NCBI GenBank assembly: GCA_937896565.1
Contig: CALBOV010000309.1
Location: 1-33,826, forward strand
Origin: an uncultured Salinisphaerales bacterium
GTDB taxonomy: Bacteria > Pseudomonadota > Gammaproteobacteria > Nevskiales > OUC007
DNA length: 33,826 nucleotides
Reading direction: 5' to 3'
The translations under genes were made by a program, and so were the position numbers. Positions 8,532 through 15,754 of this stretch are shown here, piece by piece; within the stretch, counting starts at the first letter, position 1, and each line of letters opens with the position of its first letter. The notes under the pieces were generated by a model. It was not told where the DNA came from. It ran no database searches and was given only the letters and a program-made list of their open reading frames with translations.

Positions 8532-9722
8532 GTGTTGCACCGACCGGTGGCGGCACGTCGCACAAGGTGGACGATCGGTATCGCGCTGGCTCTGGTGTTC
8601 GGACCGGGGTGGGCCGCCGGCGAACAGCCTATCGGCGTGCAATGGATTCAGCAGCTCAACGGCTCAGCCCTGCGGCTGAAGGCCGACGGCTGGGAGGCCG
8701 GTCTGCAATCCCAGGCACGCGAGCCCGACCGGGTCTGGCTGGAGCCCGGCGCCGGTTCCGACTCCGATGTGACGCTGGCCGGTGACTTCGCCTGGCGTGA
8801 GGACGATCTGAGTGTCATCACGCGATTCGACTACCACGCGCTGGCGCCGCGCGCGGCCTTCAACGGCGACGAACGCGACGGGTCCAGCGTGCAGACATCG
8901 GTTCAGCAGCGGATCGGCAAGACGCGGCTATCGCTGGACTGGCAGGAGGATGGCGAGGACTACGCGCTGCCCACCGACATCTGGTTCGCCGGTGATCGCA
9001 AGCGACGGGCGCTGCGGCTGGAGCGCCCCTGGGCTGGCGGCCAGTTGATGGCCGGGTTGGCCAAGCAGGAGCGCAACCGATCCAAGCCGCACCGGATGAG
9101 CGTCGAGCGCCGCTGGGTGGGGTGGCATGGCGTGAATCGCTCCGGCGGAACCTTTCGCGTGGAGTTCGAAGTGCTGGACCGCACGCCCACCGGTTCGCAG
9201 CACTGGTTCGACGGGCAGTCCGAGGCCCGCCTGCGGGTCGGCCTGGGTCGCCAGCTTGGCCGGATTCTGGTCACGCTGAATTCGGAAATCTTCCGCCAGA
9301 CCACGCTGCGCGGGCAGGAGTTGAACGGCACCCAGGCCGGCATCCTCAATCTGGCCGCCGAAACCCGGCTGGCGTCGACGCGGTTCCGGGCATGGACCAC
9401 GGCGTCGAACTTCGAGCTGGAAAACGGACATGACGCGGCGGTTCACGCGGGGTTCCAGGCCATCGCCGACACCTTGTGGCAGGACGTGTTCGTCGAGATC
9501 GGTATCGACCGCGCCTATCGCAGCTACGCTTGGTCGGCCGCGCCGATCTCGGAATCACATGCCAACGGCCGGCTGCGCTGGACGCCCCGGCACCTCGCGC
9601 CCTACCTGCCGCCAAACACCGAGCCATCCCTCGAGCTGGTGGCTGATCTGCGTGAGCATCGCAGCGGCGGTGAAGCCGAGCTCGCGGATCCGACGTTCAT
9701 GCTCATCTGGACCGTGCGCTGA
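8532..9722 (+). CDS. Exported protein, probable outer-membrane beta-barrel, unknown function
   Basis: Not assignable to a named family. The 396-residue product begins with a signal peptide: RRTRW, a hydrophobic core (IGIALALVFGPG) and a likely cleavage after WAA near residue 29. The mature part has no long hydrophobic helix but many strands of alternating polar and apolar residues (for example LSVITRFDYHAL, RVGLGRQLGRILVTLN, FRVEFEVLD), rich in Arg, Trp and Tyr. It ends in a short beta-like segment (TFMLIWTVR). That pattern suits an outer-membrane barrel, although the final residue is Arg rather than the usual Phe. The GTG start at 8532 is uncertain because upstream GGGGCGGG is a poor and distant ribosome site; TTG 8535 is an alternative. 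The next gene on the strand, after 108 bp, encodes a sigma factor. Confidence 0.7.
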   Translation: MLHRPVAARRTRWTIGIALALVFGPGWAAGEQPIGVQWIQQLNGSALRLKADGWEAGLQSQAREPDRVWLEPGAGSDSDVTLAGDFAWREDDLSVITRFDYHALAPRAAFNGDERDGSSVQTSVQQRIGKTRLSLDWQEDGEDYALPTDIWFAGDRKRRALRLERPWAGGQLMAGLAKQERNRSKPHRMSVERRWVGWHGVNRSGGTFRVEFEVLDRTPTGSQHWFDGQSEARLRVGLGRQLGRILVTLNSEIFRQTTLRGQELNGTQAGILNLAAETRLASTRFRAWTTASNFELENGHDAAVHAGFQAIADTLWQDVFVEIGIDRAYRSYAWSAAPISESHANGRLRWTPRHLAPYLPPNTEPSLELVADLREHRSGGEAELADPTFMLIWTVR

Positions 9723-9830
9723 CGCACAGACCGCCCCAGACCCGTACGGCGGGTTGAGACCCAGTTCCGGTTGCATGCTGTCGACGCGCTAGGATGTGCG
9801 GCGGATCTTCAATGGAATGAACCGGACGTC

Positions 9831-10370
9831 GTGGACCAGCCAATTCGCACGGAAACACTGGTCAGCCTCTGCTACAGCCGTCTGAAGCATACGGCGCGGC
9901 GTGAATTGCGCCGCTGGCCCGGCGTGCTCAATCCGCAGACCACCGAACTGGTGCACAGCGCCTATCTGCGGCTGGCGTCGGATCATCAGTGGCGGACGGT
10001 CGAGGACTTCATGGCGGCCGCAGCGAATTGCGTGCGCCAGGTGCTCGTGGACGAGGCCCGTGCCCGCACGGCGATGAAACGCGGCGGCAGATCGCAGGCC
10101 TTGTCGCTGGACGCCATTGGCGATGTCAGCAGCGACGAGGACCAGGAACTGGTCGAACTGGACCAGGCGCTGTCGCAGCTCGAGGCACTGGATGAACGTC
10201 TCGCGAGGGTCGTCGAATGCCGGTTCTTCGCCGGGTTTTCCAACGCCGAGACCGCGAGCATCCTGGGGCTGACCGAGCGGACCATTCGCCGCGACTGGAT
10301 CAAGGCACGCGCCTGGCTGCGTTTGGTGCTGAATGAATCCGCGACGCCGGACGTGGTCGCGGCAGGCTGA
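9831..10370 (+). CDS. ECF-like RNA polymerase sigma factor (TIGR02999 type)
   Basis: A 179-residue alternative sigma factor of the ECF-like group. Region 2 shows NPQTTELVHSAYLRLAS, which matches the TIGR02999 hallmark T.LVHEAYLRL. Region 4 shows ECRFFAGFSNAETASILGLTERTIRRDWIKARAWL, a helix-turn-helix whose recognition helix is TERTIRRDWIKAR. The N-terminus is shorter than usual: the 'GD..ALD.L' portion of region 2.1 seems missing. The start is uncertain: GTG 9831 is chosen on domain layout, and TTG 9771 in frame would add 20 unlike residues; neither has a good ribosome site. No anti-sigma gene is adjacent; the genes on the left and right encode an exported barrel protein and, convergently, a membrane protein. 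Its targets cannot be read from the sequence. Confidence 0.85.
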   Translation: MDQPIRTETLVSLCYSRLKHTARRELRRWPGVLNPQTTELVHSAYLRLASDHQWRTVEDFMAAAANCVRQVLVDEARARTAMKRGGRSQALSLDAIGDVSSDEDQELVELDQALSQLEALDERLARVVECRFFAGFSNAETASILGLTERTIRRDWIKARAWLRLVLNESATPDVVAAG

Positions 10371-10375
10371 TCCGG

Positions 10376-11224
10376 TCAGCCCGGTGATGAGCCGGTTGCA
10401 AGCGTGGTGACCTTGGCTCGCTCCGGAAGATTCTCCGCGCGCGCTTCGAAGATTTCGCGATACGCCACATAGATCACCACCGAGGCGAAGCCGAACCCCA
10501 GAATCGTGAAGGGGCCGGGCAACAGCGCCGCCAGCAGCATCAACGGCAGACCCACGTAGCAGCGCCGGATCGGCGCCAGATTGCGCTGCACGCCCAGCGC
10601 CGAAAGCTGCGTGGCATGCACGCGGTCGGATTCGGAGCGCATCAGGATGGGGATGGTGAACAGCTCCGCCAGCGCGATCGCTAGCGGTGATGCCAGCACC
10701 GCGTACCAGACGTGCTCGGCCAGACCGAACAGCAGCCAGGCGATGGCGCCATCGGGTTCGCCGGGCGGAGGGATTGGTTTCGCATCGTCGACGGGGACGA
10801 ACACGAACTGGGCGAGTGTCACCAACGCGACCTGAGCGCCGCACAGGATGCCGCCGTAGACGAGCATGGACCGCGCGCTGAGCGGTGCGATCAGCCGTCG
10901 GGACGGGCCGAGGATCAGATCACGCCACAGGGCATAGGCACTGCCGCCGTGATCCGCCGCGTACGCGGTGGCCATGATCGCCGCCATGAACCACGGCGTC
11001 GTCGCGCAGATCGCCAGGATCATCGCCAGCCAGGTCAACAGTCCCCAGGGGTCCGACAGCGTCGGGTTGCCGTGGTGGTCGATCAGTTCGATCACGCCGG
11101 CATACAGCGCGCAGGCCAGCAGCATCATCGCGAACTTGCGGCGAATCAGCAGCCAGGCCTGCCGCAGCCAGCGGTTGCGGATCACCTTGGGATCGCCGTC
11201 GACGCGGCGGGGCTCGAACTCCAT
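10376..11224 (-). CDS. Polytopic membrane protein of unknown function
   Basis: A 282-residue protein with about six predicted membrane helices: near residues 31-48, 63-85, 118-140, 160-185 (including a segment LAEHVWYAVLASPLAIALAEL) and two at 225-258. The N-terminus is basic (RNRWLRQAWLLIRRKF), and a basic cytoplasmic tail follows the last helix. The segment around FTIPILMRSESDRVHATQLS faintly recalls the BPSS1780-type membrane family, but I would not assign it. It lies 20 bp after mtgA on the same strand, so the pair probably form an operon, and it converges on the sigma factor gene with only 5 bp between stops. ATG 11224 lacks a clear ribosome site, consistent with coupling to mtgA. Confidence 0.7.
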   Translation of the reverse strand: MEFEPRRVDGDPKVIRNRWLRQAWLLIRRKFAMMLLACALYAGVIELIDHHGNPTLSDPWGLLTWLAMILAICATTPWFMAAIMATAYAADHGGSAYALWRDLILGPSRRLIAPLSARSMLVYGGILCGAQVALVTLAQFVFVPVDDAKPIPPPGEPDGAIAWLLFGLAEHVWYAVLASPLAIALAELFTIPILMRSESDRVHATQLSALGVQRNLAPIRRCYVGLPLMLLAALLPGPFTILGFGFASVVIYVAYREIFEARAENLPERAKVTTLATGSSPG

Positions 11225-11244
11225 CTGGGGTCAGGTCAGGGAGG

Positions 11245-12132
11245 TTAACGCCCCACGGTGGGGGGCATCTGGCTCAGAATCCAGTCGTGCTGTCCGCGGG
11301 TGTAGTTGGTGGGCGGATTGATCCGGTAGCGCTCGGGGGCCGGAAGCAGCACGGCCAGCCAGGCGGCATCGCTGCGGGAGAGCTGCGAGGCGGGTTTTCC
11401 GAAGTAGTGCCGGGACGCAGCCTCGACGCCGTAAATGCCGTCGCCGAACTGGGCCAGGTTCAGGTAGAGCTCCAGCGTGCGCTGCTTGGTCCAGACGAGT
11501 TCGGCGACCAGGGTCAGCCAGGCCTCGGCGCCCTTGCGGACCAGGCTGCGATGCGGGGTCAGCAGCAGGTTCTTGACCGTCTGCTGGGTGATCGTGCTGG
11601 CGCCGCGCAGCGCCTCCCCACGCTGGTGGGCCTCCCAGGCCTTGCGCATCGATTCGACATCGAAGCCGAAGTGCTCGTGGAAGCGCTGGTCCTCCGCGGC
11701 GATGACGGCGGCGGCGGCGGTGTCCGAGATCGCCTCCCAGTCCACCCAGGTCTGCGTGACCGGTCGGTCGTTGCGCAGGGCGTCCTGCACCATGAACGAT
11801 GACGTCGGAGGGTTGATGACGGCCCAGGGGGCGACCAGCGCGAGGCTGATCAGCACCATCGCCAGCAGTGTCCAGGCCAGCCAGCGGATCGGTGCCGGCA
11901 GTGTGCGTCTGACCTTGTAGATGGCGCGTGTCCGTGTGGGTTGGCGAGCGCTGGTGGTTGGCGGCGTTGCCCTGCGTGGCCGCTCGACGTCCGATGCCGA
12001 GGTGGTGGGGGCGTCGGAGGCGTCGACCGCCGTCTCCGGTTCCAGGAGACGGTCGCCGGGTTGGCTCGGCAACGGCTGGAAATGACTATCGTCGTCCAGT
12101 ACCGGGGCGACACGTGTTGGCTTGTCTCGCAT
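11245..12132 (-). CDS. mtgA: Monofunctional biosynthetic peptidoglycan transglycosylase
   Basis: Inner-membrane glycosyltransferase (GT51) that polymerises lipid II into glycan strands without a transpeptidase domain. The catalytic Glu147 lies in IAAEDQRFHEHFGFD, followed by GASTITQQTVKNLLL, LELYLNLAQFGDGIYGVEAA and the HYFGKPASQLS block, all classic GT51 motifs. A single membrane helix spans about residues 83-105. The protein (295 residues) is some 50 longer than E. coli MtgA (242). The excess is an N-terminal cytoplasmic tail of about 75 residues, rich in Pro, Thr, Asp and Arg and probably disordered. ATG 12132 is the likely start although its ribosome site is weak; the frame remains open to 12312, which would collide with the yceI gene. 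A membrane protein gene follows by 20 bp. Confidence 0.93.
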   Translation of the reverse strand: MRDKPTRVAPVLDDDSHFQPLPSQPGDRLLEPETAVDASDAPTTSASDVERPRRATPPTTSARQPTRTRAIYKVRRTLPAPIRWLAWTLLAMVLISLALVAPWAVINPPTSSFMVQDALRNDRPVTQTWVDWEAISDTAAAAVIAAEDQRFHEHFGFDVESMRKAWEAHQRGEALRGASTITQQTVKNLLLTPHRSLVRKGAEAWLTLVAELVWTKQRTLELYLNLAQFGDGIYGVEAASRHYFGKPASQLSRSDAAWLAVLLPAPERYRINPPTNYTRGQHDWILSQMPPTVGR

Positions 12133-12257
12133 CAAAAGGGAGTCCGTGAGCGGAAGGGACAGTTCAGGAAATTTGAAGTGAAATCGCTGATAGCTTCGCT
12201 TTTCTTCCGATGTGGCCTTCGCTACCTTGCGTGGGTCTTTTGAATCGGGAGTACCGC

Positions 12258-12836
12258 ATGATCCGCAACATGACCCTGGCGGCGGCCGGCCTGTTTTTTC
12301 TGGGCACCGCAATCGCCGCGCCCACCAAGTATAGCTTTGACCAGTCCCATACGGTGGTCAGCTTCGGCTGGAACCATCTGGGCTTCTCCAATCCCTCCGC
12401 CATCCTCACCGATTTCACCGGTGGCGTCGCGATCGAGGAGGATGATCTTGCCCGTTCCGTGGTTCAGCTGGACTTCCGCGTGGTCGACATCGACCCCGGA
12501 CACGGCGAGTTCTTCAAGCACCTGATGAGCGAGGATTTCTTCGATGCGAAGCAGTACCCGACCGGCAGCTTCGTTTCGACCTCGATCACCAGCACCGGGG
12601 ACAACACGTTCAAGATCATTGGCGATCTGACGCTACACGGCCAGACCCATCCGGTGACGCTGGATGCCACGCTGAACAAGCAGGGCAAGCATCCGTTCGC
12701 TGACGTGTACGTCATGGGTTTCGACGCCAGCGGCACGCTCAAGCGCAGCACCTGGGGCATCGACAAGTACGTGCCGGCGGTCAGCGACGAGATCACGCTG
12801 AGCATTACAACGGAACTGCACAAGCCGCTGAAATAG
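12258..12836 (+). CDS. YceI family periplasmic lipocalin-like protein (first copy)
   Basis: A 192-residue exported protein with a signal peptide (MIRNMTLAAAGLFFLGTAIAA, cleavage near residue 20) followed by the YceI beta-barrel domain. Family landmarks are YSFDQSHTVVSFGWNHLG at the N-terminus, the central DLTLHGQTHPVTLDATL strand pair, and the C-terminal STWGIDKYVP...SDEITLSI. Characterised YceI-fold proteins bind a long polyisoprenoid chain. The start is supported by GGGAG 7 nt upstream; the open frame reaches 12210 but without such a site. It precedes cytochrome b561 by 27 bp, the same pairing as E. coli yceI-yceJ, so a role around quinones in the periplasm is plausible. Confidence 0.93.
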   Translation: MIRNMTLAAAGLFFLGTAIAAPTKYSFDQSHTVVSFGWNHLGFSNPSAILTDFTGGVAIEEDDLARSVVQLDFRVVDIDPGHGEFFKHLMSEDFFDAKQYPTGSFVSTSITSTGDNTFKIIGDLTLHGQTHPVTLDATLNKQGKHPFADVYVMGFDASGTLKRSTWGIDKYVPAVSDEITLSITTELHKPLK

Positions 12837-12863
12837 CGGCTTGTCGAGACCGGAGGCTCCGTC

Positions 12864-13433
12864 ATGCCGATCCGAAACACGCCCGAGCGTTGGGGCTGGG
12901 TGGCCAAGTGGCTGCACTGGACCGTCGCGCTGGCCGTAATCGTGATGATCGGGCTCGGCTGGTGGGCGGAGCGCCTGCCCTTTGGCTCGCTCAAGGTGGA
13001 CGTGTTCTGGGTGCACAAGTCGCTGGGCATGCTGGTCCTGATCGCCATGGCCCTGCGTCTGCTCTGGCGGCTGCTGAATCCGGCGCCGACATTGCCGGAC
13101 ACGCTCAGGCCCTGGGAGCGCGGGGCGGCGCATCTGACCCACTGGGGCCTGTACGCGCTGCTGATCGCGATGCCGGTGTCTGGCTGGGTCATCAACTCCG
13201 CGGCCAACTTCCCGTTGTCGGTGTTCGGCTGGTTCGAGGTGCCGGCAATCGCGCCGGCCGATGACGACATCAAGGAACTGGCCGCGTCGGTACATGGCGC
13301 GCTGTCCTGGGCCATCATCGCGGTCGTGGGATTGCATGTGGCGGCGGCGCTCAAGCATCACTTCGTGCTCAAGGACGATGTGTTGCGGCGGATGCTGCCG
13401 TTCGGCCGCATCGAACGAGAGCATCGCGCATGA
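12864..13433 (+). CDS. Cytochrome b561 (YceJ/CybB type)
   Basis: A 189-residue di-heme inner-membrane cytochrome of the prokaryotic b561 family, about the size of E. coli CybB (176). It has four membrane helices near residues 14-33, 47-66, 89-108 and 144-163, with candidate heme-ligand histidines in KWLHWTVAL, VHKSLGM, LTHWGLYALL and VGLHVAAALKHH. The typical RYTPxxxxAKWLHW-like opening appears here as TPERWGWVAKWLHWTV. Members exchange electrons between quinol and periplasmic acceptors such as superoxide in the CybB case. A good ribosome site (GGAGG) lies 7 nt before the ATG. Its stop overlaps the next yceI-type gene by 4 bp (ATGA). Confidence 0.95.
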   Translation: MPIRNTPERWGWVAKWLHWTVALAVIVMIGLGWWAERLPFGSLKVDVFWVHKSLGMLVLIAMALRLLWRLLNPAPTLPDTLRPWERGAAHLTHWGLYALLIAMPVSGWVINSAANFPLSVFGWFEVPAIAPADDDIKELAASVHGALSWAIIAVVGLHVAAALKHHFVLKDDVLRRMLPFGRIEREHRA

Positions 13434-13990
13434 CGCGGCGCATGGGGCTGGTCGGTCTGGTCATGGTGTTGCTGACGCCAGCCGCCTGGGCCGGTGACTG
13501 GAAGATCGACCACGATCACAGCACGCTGGGGTTCGAAGCCACTCAGTCCGGCGCCCGATTCGGCGGCGAATTCGGATCCTTCGACGCGGTGATGCGCTTC
13601 GATCCGGAAACCCTGGATCAGGCGCTGTTCGACGTGACGGTTGATGTCACGTCGTTCGATTCCAACAGCAGCGATCGCGATTCCACCGTCGCCGGCAAGG
13701 ACTGGTTCTGGTTCAAGCGGTTTCCCGAGGCGAAGTTCGTCACCACCGAATTCCGTGCGCTGGGCGGAGACCGTTACGAGGCGGTGGGCGACCTGACCAT
13801 CAAGGGCATCGGCCAGTCCATCGTGCTCCCGTTCACCTGGGTCATCGATGGTGACCGGGCGACGATGGACGGTGGTGTGACGCTGACGCGCACCGACTTC
13901 AAGGTCGGCGAGGGCGAGTGGGCCAGCGGCAAGACTGTCGGACGGCAGGTCGACGTCAAGGTGCGGCTCAGGCTGACGCGGATCGATTAG
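13430..13990 (+). CDS. YceI family periplasmic lipocalin-like protein (second copy)
   Basis: A 186-residue exported YceI-domain protein with signal peptide (LVGLVMVLLTPAAWA, cleavage near residue 21). The domain runs DWKIDHDHSTLGFEATQSG, then the SFDAVMRFDPETLDQA and AVGDLTIKGIGQSIVLPF blocks and a final VGRQVDVKVRLRL. It is clearly a different branch from the first copy: alignable only at the family landmarks, and lacking the STWGIDKY ending. Translation is probably coupled to the cytochrome b561 gene through the ATGA overlap. Its end overlaps the convergent EamA transporter gene by 23 bp. Confidence 0.92.
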   Translation: MTRRMGLVGLVMVLLTPAAWAGDWKIDHDHSTLGFEATQSGARFGGEFGSFDAVMRFDPETLDQALFDVTVDVTSFDSNSSDRDSTVAGKDWFWFKRFPEAKFVTTEFRALGGDRYEAVGDLTIKGIGQSIVLPFTWVIDGDRATMDGGVTLTRTDFKVGEGEWASGKTVGRQVDVKVRLRLTRID

Positions 13991-14852
13991 CGGATGCCTG
14001 CCCGGCCGGTGTGCTCTGCCGGCAGATCAGAATGCCGCCCAGCACGATGGCGCCACCCAGTGCCTGCCAGGCCCCGAACGGTTCGGCGAGCAGCAGCCAG
14101 GCGAACACTGCGGCGGCGACCGGCTGGATCAGCAGGCTCACCGATGAGAACTGCGTGCTGAGATGGCGTAGCGACCAGGCGATCAGGCCCTGGCCGCCGA
14201 TGTGGCTGATCAGCGCCAGCCCGCCCAGCATGAGCCAGTCGGACCGGGACGTCGGCCAGAATGCCTCGCCGCTGGCCAGGGCGATCGGCGCCAACACCAC
14301 GGCTCCGACCAGCGTCGCCGCCGCCATCACGCTGACCACATGGTGACTGCGCCGTGCCGCGGCGACCGTGAGGATGTAACCGGCGTAGAAACAGGCGGTC
14401 AGCACGCCCAGCAGGTCACCACCGAAGTGCTCCAGTGACACGCTGAGGCTGTCCGCCATCAGGATGATCGCGCCGGACATCGCCAGCGCCAGCCCCAGCA
14501 CGAAGCCGCGGGACAGCCGCACTCCGAGGAACAGCACCGAGATCGCCGCGACGATGGCGGGTTGCAGATTCGCCAGCAGCGTCGCATTGGCCACGCTGGT
14601 GATGTGGATGGATTGATGCCACACCGCCAGATCGCCGGCGAACAGCAACCCCGGCCACAGCAGACGCCAGTGCAGGCGTTCCGGGCTTTGCGACCAGGCG
14701 AGCAACAGTAGTGGGCTTGCCAGCGCCAGACGCCAGAACGCGGCCGATGTCGGCCCGACTTCGGTGAGCCGAACGAAGATCGGCGCCAGGCCGATGCACA
14801 GCGCGCCGACGATCAGGCCGGCCAGCGGCCAGCGGGAGGATTCCGGGGACAT
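13968..14852 (-). CDS. EamA/DMT family membrane transporter
   Basis: A 294-residue protein with the ten-helix, two-repeat organisation of drug/metabolite transporters. Repeat one begins LAGLIVGALCIGLAPIFVR and contains FWRLALASPLLLL and ANATLLANLQPAIVAAISVLFLG. Repeat two begins GVLTACFYAGYILTVAAARR and ends SVSLLIQPVAAAVFAWLLLAEPF, a typical EamA closing helix pair. Substrates of this family (amino acids, metabolites, nucleotide sugars) cannot be predicted from sequence. ATG 14852 gives the usual short N-terminus; GTG 14888 upstream would add 12 residues, and a GGAGG between the two starts is too far from either. Convergent and overlapping with the second yceI gene by 23 bp. Confidence 0.9.
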   Translation of the reverse strand: MSPESSRWPLAGLIVGALCIGLAPIFVRLTEVGPTSAAFWRLALASPLLLLAWSQSPERLHWRLLWPGLLFAGDLAVWHQSIHITSVANATLLANLQPAIVAAISVLFLGVRLSRGFVLGLALAMSGAIILMADSLSVSLEHFGGDLLGVLTACFYAGYILTVAAARRSHHVVSVMAAATLVGAVVLAPIALASGEAFWPTSRSDWLMLGGLALISHIGGQGLIAWSLRHLSTQFSSVSLLIQPVAAAVFAWLLLAEPFGAWQALGGAIVLGGILICRQSTPAGQASANRSASA

Positions 14853-14945
14853 GCGCGCAGCATGCCCGATTCCGCCTCCGGCCCGCACTTGTTCACACGA
14901 TAAGGTCGAGGCAGTCTTGGTGGACTAAGGGGTGCGGGAAACACG

Positions 14946-15398
14946 ATGAAGTATTCGGAATCGATCGAGGTGAAGCTGCCGCGGGAACAGGTGGCCGCGT
15001 TGCTGAAGGATCCGGCGAACATGTCCGGCTGGCAGAAGGGCTTCGTTGCCATGGAACAGCTCAGCGGGGCGCCCGGCGAGGCGGGATCGACCGCGAAGCT
15101 GGATTACGCGTTCGGCAAGCGCACCATGTCCATGACCGAAACGCTGGTGTCGGCCAACTGGCCGGAAAGCTGGGTGGCGACCTACGAGGCCGGGGGTGTC
15201 TGGAACCGGCAGGAAAACCGGCTGGTGGCGGTGTCCGCGGACGTGACTCGCTGGGAATCCGATTGCGAGTTCCAGTTCTCCGGAATACCGATGAAGATCA
15301 TGGGATGGCTGATGCCGGGCGCGTTTCGCAAGCAGACGCGCGCCTATCTGGCCGATTTCAAGTCATTTGCCGAGACCGGCGAGGCGGCGCAGGCATGA
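14946..15398 (+). CDS. SRPBCC (START/polyketide-cyclase-like) domain protein
   Basis: A 150-residue single-domain protein with the SRPBCC hallmarks: an N-terminal strand and ligand-gate helix (YSESIEVKLPREQVAALLKDP), the turn NMSGWQKGF, alternating strands, and a long C-terminal helix (KQTRAYLADFKSFAETGE) that would line the hydrophobic pocket. It has no signal peptide, so it should be cytoplasmic. Members bind lipids or other hydrophobic ligands; the ligand here is unknown. The ribosome site (GGGG, 10-13 nt before the ATG) is modest. The TGA stop overlaps the ATG of the following lipoprotein gene (15395-15398), suggesting that the two are made together. Confidence 0.85.
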   Translation: MKYSESIEVKLPREQVAALLKDPANMSGWQKGFVAMEQLSGAPGEAGSTAKLDYAFGKRTMSMTETLVSANWPESWVATYEAGGVWNRQENRLVAVSADVTRWESDCEFQFSGIPMKIMGWLMPGAFRKQTRAYLADFKSFAETGEAAQA

Positions 15399-15736
15399 TT
15401 CAAATCTGTCGAGTGCTCGCGCTTGCATTGAGTGTCCAGCTCCTGATCGGGTGTGCTACGGCGACGCACAACACATTGGCTAATGGCGCGCCGGCCAGTC
15501 CGAAGATCATGTCGGGTACGCGTCTGAATGTCGCGGTCATCCAGAACGATGAGGAAACGCTGCAGGAATTTGCGAAGTACGGCATCTTTCCTCCGCGGCC
15601 AAAACTGCCGTTCTTCACTAGTCCCGAGCGAGTCGCCGCTGGTGATCTGGTTTGCAGTGCTCTCGCCGATGCCTTGCTGCTGCCGGCGACGGTTCCCTAC
15701 GCCGCATACCATCGCCTGATCAATCCGCCGGACTAG
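15395..15736 (+). CDS. Small lipoprotein, YceK/YidQ-like
   Basis: A 113-residue lipoprotein: hydrophobic signal LALALSVQLL followed by lipobox LIGC, with Cys20 as the lipidated residue. The mature part resembles the YceK/YidQ (DUF1375) group: SGTRLNVAVI corresponds to the 'YPGT.WD...' region, and LPFFTSPERVAAGDLVCSALADALLLPATVPYAAYHR to the '.DLP.SLV.DTLLLP.D...' ending. Residue 21 is Ala, not Asp, so export to the outer membrane is likely. Function of the family is unknown. Start ATG is the ATGA overlap with the SRPBCC gene. Its stop codon lies in the loop of a long inverted repeat shared with the convergent acyltransferase gene. Confidence 0.75.
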   Translation: MIQICRVLALALSVQLLIGCATATHNTLANGAPASPKIMSGTRLNVAVIQNDEETLQEFAKYGIFPPRPKLPFFTSPERVAAGDLVCSALADALLLPATVPYAAYHRLINPPD

Positions 15737-15754
15737 ATGGCGGTTGATCAGGCG
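15713..15754. terminator. Long hairpin spanning two convergent 3' ends
   Basis: CGCCTGATCAATCCGCC (15713-15729) pairs with GGCGGTTGATCAGGCG (15739-15754) through 16 base pairs with one bulged T; the loop is 9 nt. The stop codons of the lipoprotein gene (15734-15736) and of the acyltransferase gene (15748-15750) both lie inside it. No T-run follows on either strand, so it would act as an RNA-stabilising or factor-dependent end structure rather than a classic terminator. Confidence 0.55.

Noticed and set aside
9771-9830. TTG start for the sigma factor adding 20 residues
   Set aside because: The added residues have no likeness to the family and there is no ribosome site; the GTG start is also weak, so this remains a soft rejection.
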